A stretch of 6,220 nucleotides of DNA from an uncultured Clostridia bacterium (GTDB lineage Bacteria; Bacillota; Clostridia; Oscillospirales; Ruminococcaceae): positions 1 through 6,220 of the forward strand of contig CAMDZU010000083.1 of the NCBI GenBank assembly GCA_945910715.1. The letters run 5' to 3'. The notes under the pieces are model-generated. The model was not told the origin of the DNA and did not search any database. It saw only the letters and a list, made by a program, of their open reading frames with translations. Position 1 is the stretch's first letter. Each line of letters begins with the position of its first letter. The position numbers were made by a program, and so were the translations under genes. Below are positions 1 to 5,832 of the stretch, piece after piece.

Positions 1-630
1 AGCGTTGTAAACCAGCACTGAAACATCATCAACGTACTTTGCAAGGCGCTTGCCGTATTCGGTATATTCCTTGATAACCGCTTCAAGATCAAATGCCTCT
101 CCGCCGTAAACTTCGGTGATAATCTTGTTTTTCAGCTTGCCCGTTGCTCTTACCTTTTCAACAAAAACCTCAGGGTGAACAAGGTCGTAAACCCTGAATC
201 CGCAGCGCTCGTATTAATCCATATAAGTAGGACCGATTCCACGGTGGGTTGTTCCTATATCGGAATTTCCCCTGAATTTTTCGGAAAGTCCGTCAAGGGC
301 AATATGCCATGGCATTACAACGTGAGCTCTCGGGTCGATTTTAAGGTTTGCAAAGGAAACTCCTCTTGGCTCAAGATTGTCAATTTCGCTGAGCAGATCC
401 TTCGGATCAAGAACTACGCCTGCACCGATAAGGCACAATGTATCCTTATAAAGAATGCCTGACGGAATAAGGTGAAGCTTATAGGTTTCGCCATTGTTTA
501 CAACAGTATGACCTGCGTTGTTACCTCCCTGTGAACGAACTACCACGTCTGCACGAGAAGCAATAATATCAATGATCTTGCCCTTTCCTTCATCGCCCCA
601 TTGTGTTCCGACAACAATACTTGCTGACAT
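1..630 (-). pseudogene. purA: Adenylosuccinate synthase, 5' part, interrupted by an in-frame stop (runs off left edge)
   Basis: PurA makes adenylosuccinate from IMP, aspartate and GTP, the first committed step from IMP to AMP, in the cytoplasm. The N-terminus has the family signature with catalytic Asp13 in GDEGKGK (12-18) and His41 in GGNNAGHT (35-42), at the same numbers as in E. coli Pur[14 protein letters not shown] occupies residues 126-138. The next codon, at 214-216, is TAA, where the family has a conserved Lys (GPAYxDK). Reading on in the same frame gives YERCGFRVYDLV and about 70 further PurA-like residues to position 1 with no other stop or frameshift, so one AAA-to-TAA change explains the break. 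The start ATG (628-630) has AAAGGGG (638-644) seven bases upstream. The remaining C-terminal half lies outside the window. Identity is near certain. Whether the gene is truly broken or the TAA is a base-calling error cannot be decided here; the full upstream signals and clean flanking frame favour error or a very recent mutation. Confidence 0.9.
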
Positions 631-663
631 ATTTTTTCCCCTTTACTTTTTAAATTTGCATAG

Positions 664-683
664 CGTTTTAACAATTTAACACG
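664..683. promoter_or_regulatory. Imperfect palindrome in the purA leader, candidate operator
   Basis: CGTTTTAA and TTAACACG flank a CAAT centre. Seven of eight arm positions pair, with one T/C mismatch. The dyad starts a base or two after the predicted purA transcript start, a usual place for a repressor site. It does not contain the CGAA half-site of the Bacillus PurR box. The RNA hairpin would be weak and has no U-run, so a protein site is more likely than an attenuator. The DNA is AT-rich, so chance is a real alternative. Confidence 0.3.
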
Positions 684-691
684 CCTTGTAT

Positions 692-720
692 ATTATATCA
701 AATATTAACAATAAATGCAA
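692..720 (-). promoter_or_regulatory. Sigma-A promoter of purA
   Basis: On the minus strand a -35 TTGCAT (715-720) and a perfect -10 TATAAT (692-697) are separated by exactly 17 bases. The predicted transcript start is near 685, giving a leader of about 55 bases. It lies just downstream of the stop codon of the amidase gene, so purA can be expressed independently of the wall operon. Seen directly; activity is inferred. Confidence 0.8.
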
Positions 721-756
721 GCGGTTTTTTCAGACAATTTTACAAAATTCCCGAAA

Positions 757-3700
757 TTATTCAATTGGCGGCTCTTCTTCCTCGATTGCTTCCTCCTCAT
801 CAGCAGGAATTTCCTCGCCGTCCTCGTCCTCGGGGATTTCCTCGCCCTCCTCGGGAACTTCATCGTCATCGCTGCCTATCGTTTCCTGTGATTCGTCATC
901 GGGAATTGCGTCGTTTTCGTCTGTTGTGCCCGGAGTTGTGGTGGTTTCCTCCGGCTCTGAGGAATCCTCGGGAGCTTCCGTTTCGGCAGGTGATGTTGTA
1001 ACATCTCCGCCGCCCTCTCCTGCGGAATCATTGCCGTTGGTGCTGTAGGAAATGCTGCTTCGTGAAAGGTAAGTGTTTATACCATTTATAATAGCCTTTG
1101 CTATTCCTGCCTGATGTTCGCTGTCAGCAAGCGCCATTGCGTCCTCAAGATTGCTTACAAAGCCCATCTCAACAAGCACCGACGGGAAATCCTGCTGTTC
1201 CGTTACCCAGTAGTAGCTGTACTTTGCGCCTCTGTTCTTGTTTGCTCCGTCGGAATAAACGTTGTTCTGAAAGTAGTTGGCAATCTCGGCGGAAATTGCG
1301 GCGGCAAGAGGCTGTGAGTAAGGCGTGAAGTAGTAAACCTCCACTCCCCTTGCGTCGCTGTTGGTGGTTACTTTGTTTGAATGAAGCGAAATGTACAGGT
1401 CGCAGCCGTATTGTCGTGCGTAGCTTGGACGTGAGGCTGTAAGCAGGAAAGTGCTTTCGGTTTTCAGTCTGACTGCGTTTACGCCCATATCCTTAAGCTG
1501 TGACGTAAGGGTCTTTGCAACCGCAAGATTGACCTTCTGCTCGGTAACGTGACCGATTGCGCCGGGGTCGAACTTATCTGCGGAAACGCCGTAGTCGTGT
1601 CCCGGGTCTATCACAATATTAAGATTGCTGATAACGTTTGTTGGCACCTGAAAAGTCAGTATAAGACAGCCCTCGCTGTCATAATATGCGCCGCTTCCCA
1701 TATATACGCCGGGCTGCCTTAATTTAAGAACAAGTCGGAATTTGGGCACGCCGTTTATGGTAACGGTTTCCCACTTGCCCGAACTGAACACAAGATTGTA
1801 TTCGAAGGAGGGAAGCTTGGTTACGCTGGTTACGTTGTCAAAGGTTATATACACATAATCCGCTGTGAAATTATCAACGTTGTAATCTCCGTCATAGGCG
1901 GTGAAATAGGTGTTGCCTATTGTTTCAACGTTGTAGCTTACCTTGTCGTCAAGCTGAATTTTAATGTAGCTGTCGCCGCCGCTTGTTCCCACGGAGCGGA
2001 CGAAAAGCTTGTTATCCCCCAGTCCTAAGCCCTCTGCAAGGGTTACGTCAGAGCAGTTGAATCGCTTGCCCGACTCGGTTATGTAATAGCTGCCCGAGGT
2101 GGAAAGGTAATAATCGAGCGTTCCCGCAGGAAGCTGTCCGAAGTCGGGAGTAAGCACAGCACCCGTTGTTTTTGCGTTATATACAAAGGTATAATTGTTC
2201 AGAGTCTTGACAAATGTTACCGCTTCAGATTCGGTTTTAATGGGGTCAATTGTACCTACAACCTCGCCTGAGCCTGCGGAGTCCTGATCGTAGATTTCGG
2301 CGGTAATTTCCTCCTTGGGCGGCTCGGGGAGTGCGTTTACCTTTACCTTTGAGCCGTACATTGTCATTGTGTAGCCCTTGTATGTGCCCACAACGGTAAT
2401 CATTCCCAGATTCTGCTCCTCGCCGATAATTCCGTCGGGAACTGTGTATGTTCCCTTGAAACGTGCATAGTAGGAGTTAAGGTCGTCGTTGTCAAGGGTG
2501 GTGGAGGTCTGCTTGAGAGTAATTACCTTGCCGTTGATTGAGGCGGTAACGGTTGCGCCCTTGTAGGCAATGGCTGAAAGCTGGATTTTTGTGCCGCCCT
2601 CGACTTTAAGGGTCTTGCCCTCGCCTATTGAGTCGTCAACCGACTTCATAACCGTGATTTTACGCTCAATGTTGTATGTATAGGTCTTGCCCTTGTGTGT
2701 GATTGTGAATTTGTTGTTGCCGATTGCAAGGTCTTTTTCAAGGTAGAAGTTGCCTGCTTTGTTAAGCTCAATTTTGCTGCCGTTGAAATAAACGTCGAAA
2801 TTCTCGTCAAAAGAGCCCATAAACTCCGCAACAGGCTCTTCCGTTGTGTATTTCAGCCTGCTTGGCGAAGTCATTACAAGGTCCTCAAAAAGGGTTTCCT
2901 CGTTGATCTGATTGCCGTAAAACTGGGTAAGAGTGGTGGTGGAATTAAGGGGGTTTGCCGTAAGGCTTGCGTAGGAGTTGAACACGCTGCCGCCGTAGCC
3001 CGTAATGTCCTTTGCTGTGGATAACTGGCGCAGAAGCTGGTCCTCTCCGCCCCAGCCCATGCTGCTTGTTCCTATTTTCTCGTTATAGTGAACAACGTAC
3101 ATCGGCATGCTGCTGTCGGCGGATAATGTTCCCCACCAGCCTGTTACCTTTTCAAATGGCAGATTGCCGTCCGTAAGAGAGCCATAGGACTTTACCACCG
3201 TGAAATCAACATAACCCTTTTCAACAAAGCTTTTTGTGTCGGCAAAGCCGTCATACAATGCCTGTGTGCTGTCAGCCGTTTCGGAGCCTGCCTCATTGGA
3301 GGTTGAATTTGCCCACATATCGTTTACCATAAGCCCAACGGCAATGGAGTTGTCCGTTGCGTGAATAACGTCGCAGGCGGTGCGGAAAAAATACTCGGTG
3401 GAGTCGTAAAGCCAGTTTTCATAGCCTATTCCCGAGCCAACAGCCATATAGTTTCCGAAGCTTTCACCCGACCGCTGTGAATAATAATCGTCAAGGATAA
3501 TTCCGTCAGCCTTGTATTTGAGGGCGAAACGGTGAGTTTCGCTTATGAGGGTATCTGTAGCATCGGAAATATTGCCGCATTTTGACAGCACATAATCTAT
3601 ATTATAGATAAGAAAAACGTCAAGTCCGTAGGTGTCTGCCTTTGAAATTGCAAGGCTTATGTAGTCATTCTCTCCTGTTTTGTTCATATCGGCGCTGTAA

Positions 3701-4017
3701 TATGAACAATCATCGGCAACGGTTCTGATAAACACGGTGTTAAGACCTATGTCCACCGAATTCTGATAAACAGTATCAAGCTGAACGGAAACTGCCGCCT
3801 CATCGTCCTCGGGTGATGTGTAAAAGTCAACCGACGGGGTTATAATAACCGAGCGCATATTGTTTGTAAGGGAAAAAGCAGCGCTGTAAGGCGGTATAGC
3901 GCCTGTTTCCTCCGTTTCATCGGGCTCTGTCATTTCCGCAAAGGCTGAAATGTTCATATTTGCTAATAACATGAACAAAGCAAGACCAAGACTTGCCGCT
4001 TTAAGTAACTTCTTCAT
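757..4017 (-). CDS. Secreted GHL10-like / N-acetylmuramoyl-L-alanine amidase (Amidase_3) multidomain protein
   Basis: This is a predicted secreted cell-wall hydrolase of 1086 residues. A Sec signal peptide (1-27, KK start, hydrophobic core, AFA|E cleavage) leads into a barrel-like domain (about 53-350) resembling GHL10 (PF02638), with GLNTVFIRT at 91-99 and DGIILDDYY at 171-179. Residues about 390-560 form beta-rich Ig-like or glucodextranase-B-like modules, followed by a Pro-rich linker (PEPPKEE, 564-570). Residues about 570-795 are further beta structure, the last part possibly AMIN-like. The Amidase_3 domain (about 799-985) has all zinc-site residues: His807 in DPGH, Glu826 in TEQ, His879 in SLHSN, and catalytic Glu950 in VEMGF. 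It should cleave the bond between muramic acid and L-Ala. The tail 987-1086 has no Lys, Arg or His and is very acidic. No sortase motif or dockerin is seen. The start ATG has GAGGA (4024-4028) six bases upstream, within the 12-bp gap after the lipoprotein gene, which indicates an operon. The amidase assignment is firm; activity of the N-terminal barrel is uncertain. Confidence 0.93.
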   Translation of the reverse strand: MKKLLKAASLGLALFMLLANMNISAFAEMTEPDETEETGAIPPYSAAFSLTNNMRSVIITPSVDFYTSPEDDEAAVSVQLDTVYQNSVDIGLNTVFIRTVADDCSYYSADMNKTGENDYISLAISKADTYGLDVFLIYNIDYVLSKCGNISDATDTLISETHRFALKYKADGIILDDYYSQRSGESFGNYMAVGSGIGYENWLYDSTEYFFRTACDVIHATDNSIAVGLMVNDMWANSTSNEAGSETADSTQALYDGFADTKSFVEKGYVDFTVVKSYGSLTDGNLPFEKVTGWWGTLSADSSMPMYVVHYNEKIGTSSMGWGGEDQLLRQLSTAKDITGYGGSVFNSYASLTANPLNSTTTLTQFYGNQINEETLFEDLVMTSPSRLKYTTEEPVAEFMGSFDENFDVYFNGSKIELNKAGNFYLEKDLAIGNNKFTITHKGKTYTYNIERKITVMKSVDDSIGEGKTLKVEGGTKIQLSAIAYKGATVTASINGKVITLKQTSTTLDNDDLNSYYARFKGTYTVPDGIIGEEQNLGMITVVGTYKGYTMTMYGSKVKVNALPEPPKEEITAEIYDQDSAGSGEVVGTIDPIKTESEAVTFVKTLNNYTFVYNAKTTGAVLTPDFGQLPAGTLDYYLSTSGSYYITESGKRFNCSDVTLAEGLGLGDNKLFVRSVGTSGGDSYIKIQLDDKVSYNVETIGNTYFTAYDGDYNVDNFTADYVYITFDNVTSVTKLPSFEYNLVFSSGKWETVTINGVPKFRLVLKLRQPGVYMGSGAYYDSEGCLILTFQVPTNVISNLNIVIDPGHDYGVSADKFDPGAIGHVTEQKVNLAVAKTLTSQLKDMGVNAVRLKTESTFLLTASRPSYARQYGCDLYISLHSNKVTTNSDARGVEVYYFTPYSQPLAAAISAEIANYFQNNVYSDGANKNRGAKYSYYWVTEQQDFPSVLVEMGFVSNLEDAMALADSEHQAGIAKAIINGINTYLSRSSISYSTNGNDSAGEGGGDVTTSPAETEAPEDSSEPEETTTTPGTTDENDAIPDDESQETIGSDDDEVPEEGEEIPEDEDGEEIPADEEEAIEEEEPPIE
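760..1059 (-). other. Acidic, base-free C-terminal tail of the amidase protein
   Basis: This segment encodes residues 987-1086. It contains no Lys, Arg or His. The last 56 residues hold 30 Asp/Glu, with short repeats such as GEEIP and EEIPADEEE. It begins as a Gly/Ser/Thr/Pro-rich spacer and ends in an almost purely acidic stretch. It is predicted to be disordered and has no recognised anchor motif. Possible roles, all inferred, are repulsion from or spacing against anionic wall polymers, binding of Ca2+ or other cations, or pairing with a basic partner. Confidence 0.8.
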
Positions 4018-4023
4018 TATAAA

Positions 4024-4028
4024 TCCTC
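4024..4028 (-). promoter_or_regulatory. Ribosome binding site of the amidase gene in the 12-bp intergenic gap
   Basis: GAGGA reads on the minus strand between the TAA of the lipoprotein gene (4030-4032) and the ATG of the amidase gene (4015-4017), six bases from that ATG. The spacing implies one transcript and probably translational coupling of the two wall proteins. Confidence 0.75.
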
Positions 4029-4029
4029 A

Positions 4030-5643
4030 TTACTCGGTCAGCAAGGGCTTGAACGCCTCAATTTCGGTATTCATTGCGCTTGTCTTTCCGCTTCCGAAAA
4101 CATATTTGTAGCTGTAAAGGACAATTCCGCCGTAATTATCGGTTTCCCTTGCGGCTTCAATCTGCCTTTTGATTATATCTCCGTAGTTCTGCCATTCGTA
4201 TTTGCCGCTTCCTGCCCAGGTATCTACCTCGCCGATTTTGTAGACAGACAGCCCCGGAATAAGGTCTGCACCCGATTTTTCCACCATCTTCTGCCATTGA
4301 GTAAGCACCTTGACAAAATCCTGTGACGAATGTTCAAAGCCATAGTAAATCTGGGGAGCGAAATAGTCCGCATAGCCCTTGTTTGTCGCCCATTTCTCAA
4401 CGTTTGCGTAAAGCTGGGTAAGGTTGTTTGTGACGTTGCCCTGCGTGCTTATGCCAAAAAGCATTTTTTTGTTTACCGATTTCACATTATCGTAAATGCT
4501 CTTTACAACCCTGTCGCAGTTGGCAAGACGGAATTCGGACAAATCCGAGTAACCGCCGGCTGCAAAGGCGCTTGCGTCAAAACTTGAATCTGTTGTGGGG
4601 TAAAAATAATCGTCAATGTGCAGTCCGTCAACGTCATAGTTTGAAGCAATTTCTGCCGCTCCCTTACCCACAAGGTCTGTTACCTCCTTATAGGCAGGAT
4701 TGAGATACCAGTAGCTGCCCACCTTTACAATGTACTTGCCGCGCTTGGAAGCGTCGTCGTACCATTCCTTTACAACGCCTCCCTTAACGGAAGAAATATC
4801 TGCGTCACTGTAGGCTCTCAACGGATTTATCCACGCCTGAAAGGACAAGCCCCTCTTATGCGCCTCATCAACCATAATTTCCAGCGGATCAAATGGCATT
4901 TTTGCGCCGTATGAGCCCGTCACATATTTTGTCAGGGGAAACAGCTCCGAATCGTAAAAAGCGTCGCAGAATGCCCTTGCATGAACGTAAACCGTGTTAA
5001 GTCCAAGACCAACGCACTTGTCATAGGCTGCGCCTATACCTGCTCTGAACTGACTTTCGGTTTTTCCCGTAAGGAAGTCGCTTATTTCAATGTAGCTTAT
5101 CCATATTCCCTTAACCTCGCTGTAATTAAGAGGCTTGTAGCTGTTCTGCGGGAAGTCGGGAAGCTCGGTTTGATCGGGTACGGTGGTTGTTTCCGCCGTT
5201 GTTGTTGCCGTTGTAGTTTCCGCCGTGGTGGTTGTTGCCGTTGTAGTTTCCGCCGTGGTGATTGCTGATGTTGTTGTAGCAACCGTTGTGGTTGCAGCCG
5301 TTGTGGTTGTCGCAGGCGGTACGGTGGTTGTTTCTGCCGTTGTTTCCGATGTGACAGCGGAGATTTGTTCACTTTCCTCGGGAATATGAACAGTAGTTTG
5401 TTCACTTTCCTCTGAAATATGAACAGAAGTGGTATCAACAGGCGCAGTTGTGATAATTTCAGCCGTTTGCACAGCGCTTGTTTCGGGAATGGGCGCAGCA
5501 GTGCTTACGACGGTAGTTTCAAATGATGCTCCGTCATAGTTATTGGCATTTATCACATTGGCCTTGCTTTGTCCGCTGCTTTTGCAGCCGCTAAACAAAA
5601 TTGCCGCAAATAATATCATTGCGATACAGGGTTTTTTACGCAT
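4030..5643 (-). CDS. GHL10-family glycosidase-like lipoprotein with Thr-rich stalk
   Basis: This is a predicted membrane-anchored, cell-surface enzyme of 537 residues. The signal peptide ends in a lipobox, LFSGC, with the lipidated Cys at 20. Residues 21-97 are a low-complexity spacer containing an 11-residue repeat (VHISEESEQTT). Residues 98-155 are Thr/Ala/Glu-rich and look like a flexible, possibly glycosylated stalk. The GHL10 domain (PF02638, relatives B. subtilis YngK and E. coli DigH/YddW) covers about 177-515, with KGIWISYIE (178-186), GLNTVYVHARAF (214-225), QAWINPLRA (269-277), DGLHIDDYFYP (339-349), FAPQIYYG (428-435) and GGIVLYSYKY (505-514). It is expected to act on peptidoglycan glycan strands; DigH prefers strands stripped of peptides. 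A longer ORF with ATG at 5662-5664 exists, but AAAAGGGAG lies inside it and sits correctly for the ATG at 5641-5643, which also gives a normal signal peptide (MRKK). First gene of the operon, directly under a strong promoter. Confidence 0.9.
   Translation of the reverse strand: MRKKPCIAMILFAAILFSGCKSSGQSKANVINANNYDGASFETTVVSTAAPIPETSAVQTAEIITTAPVDTTSVHISEESEQTTVHIPEESEQISAVTSETTAETTTVPPATTTTAATTTVATTTSAITTAETTTATTTTAETTTATTTAETTTVPDQTELPDFPQNSYKPLNYSEVKGIWISYIEISDFLTGKTESQFRAGIGAAYDKCVGLGLNTVYVHARAFCDAFYDSELFPLTKYVTGSYGAKMPFDPLEIMVDEAHKRGLSFQAWINPLRAYSDADISSVKGGVVKEWYDDASKRGKYIVKVGSYWYLNPAYKEVTDLVGKGAAEIASNYDVDGLHIDDYFYPTTDSSFDASAFAAGGYSDLSEFRLANCDRVVKSIYDNVKSVNKKMLFGISTQGNVTNNLTQLYANVEKWATNKGYADYFAPQIYYGFEHSSQDFVKVLTQWQKMVEKSGADLIPGLSVYKIGEVDTWAGSGKYEWQNYGDIIKRQIEAARETDNYGGIVLYSYKYVFGSGKTSAMNTEIEAFKPLLTE
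5201..5260. repeat. Perfect 30-bp tandem duplication in the Thr-rich stalk
   Basis: Bases 5201-5230 and 5231-5260 are identical, and partial, diverged copies continue on both sides (the unit starting at 5189 lacks three bases). Each unit adds ten residues of the AETTTATTT type. The exact identity, including third codon positions, points to recent duplication or slippage and to variable stalk length between strains. Confidence 0.9.
5364..5429. repeat. 33-bp direct repeat, two copies, in the lipoprotein spacer
   Basis: Units 5364-5396 and 5397-5429 differ at three of 33 positions. They keep the reading frame and encode an 11-residue repeat, VHISEESEQTT then VHIPEESEQIS, just after the lipid anchor region. 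This is a separate repeat type from the Thr-rich stalk. Confidence 0.85.
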
Positions 5644-5649
5644 TTTTTG

Positions 5650-5658
5650 CTCCCTTTT
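5650..5658 (-). promoter_or_regulatory. Ribosome binding site that fixes the lipoprotein start
   Basis: The minus strand reads AAAAGGGAGC followed by six A residues and ATG (5641-5643). This site lies downstream of the alternative ATG at 5662-5664, which has no purine-rich site before it, so the shorter start (MRKK) is preferred. Confidence 0.8.
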
Positions 5659-5673
5659 ACACATATATATCTA

Positions 5674-5702
5674 ATTATAGCATTTTACAGCATTTTAGTC
5701 AA
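5674..5702 (-). promoter_or_regulatory. Strong sigma-A promoter of the wall operon, with internal direct repeat
   Basis: On the minus strand a -35 TTGACT (5697-5702) and a perfect -10 TATAAT (5674-5679) are 17 bases apart, and the -10 is extended by TGC. The predicted start is near 5667, giving a leader of about 25 bases before the MRKK start. The spacer contains TAAAATGCT twice with a 10-base period, which may be an operator. Confidence 0.85.
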
Positions 5703-5768
5703 CAAATTTTACCGTTTTTCTTTTGCAAGTTTCATAATAATATTTATTCATTTCATGTTGTTATTTTC

Positions 5769-5797
5769 TTGACAAAGTACACTAAATATAGTAAAAT
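5769..5797 (+). promoter_or_regulatory. Sigma-A promoter of the aconitase gene
   Basis: A perfect -35 TTGACA (5769-5774), a 17-base spacer and a -10 TAAAAT (5792-5797) place the start near 5804. It faces away from the wall-operon promoter, with 66 bp between the two -35 boxes. A second TATAAT at 5812-5817 is too near the ribosome binding site and has no good -35. Confidence 0.8.
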
Positions 5798-5813
5798 AAA
5801 GACAGATATTTTA
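5792..5813. promoter_or_regulatory. Inverted repeat over the aconitase -10 and start region, candidate operator
   Basis: TAAAATA (5792-5798) and TATTTTA (5807-5813) form a perfect 7-bp inverted repeat with an 8-base gap. It covers the -10 box and predicted transcript start, where a bound repressor would block transcription. It does not match the ATAA-N7-TTAT CcpC box of Bacillus citB exactly. The arms are pure A/T, so chance is possible. Confidence 0.25.
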
Positions 5814-5832
5814 TAATACAAAGGAGATAACC

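Noticed and set aside
214..216. TAA as a reassigned or recoded sense codon in purA
   Set aside because: Both wall genes end with TAA at natural C-termini, and no recoding structure was seen; a mutation or base error is simpler.
175..462. Plus-strand 95-codon frame opposite purA
   Set aside because: It lies wholly antisense to conserved PurA sequence, has no start signals, and its product resembles nothing known to me.
721..756. Possible terminator after the amidase gene (AATTTT-GT-AAAATT)
   Set aside because: The stem is six A/T-rich pairs with a two-base loop and no following U-run, so it is too weak to call. Readthrough from the wall operon into purA remains possible.
686..1048. Plus-strand Ser-rich reading frame opposite the amidase tail
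   Set aside because: It is the antisense shadow of the Glu/Asp-rich codons; it has no ribosome binding site and its composition is fully explained by the opposite strand.
5201..5260. CRISPR-like repeats
   Set aside because: The copies are directly tandem without spacers, in frame, and encode the Thr-rich stalk.
5183..5389. Plus-strand Val/Ala-rich frame resembling a membrane helix
   Set aside because: It is the reverse complement of the ACA/ACT/GCA codons of the Thr-rich stalk, with no ribosome binding site.
5644..5664. Seven-residue N-terminal extension of the lipoprotein (MCKREQK)
   Set aside because: The ribosome binding site lies inside this extension and the lipoprotein signal is better from the downstream ATG.
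5733..5757. AT-rich near-palindrome between the divergent promoters
   Set aside because: The dyad is imperfect and consists almost only of A and T; it is more likely ordinary AT-rich upstream promoter DNA.
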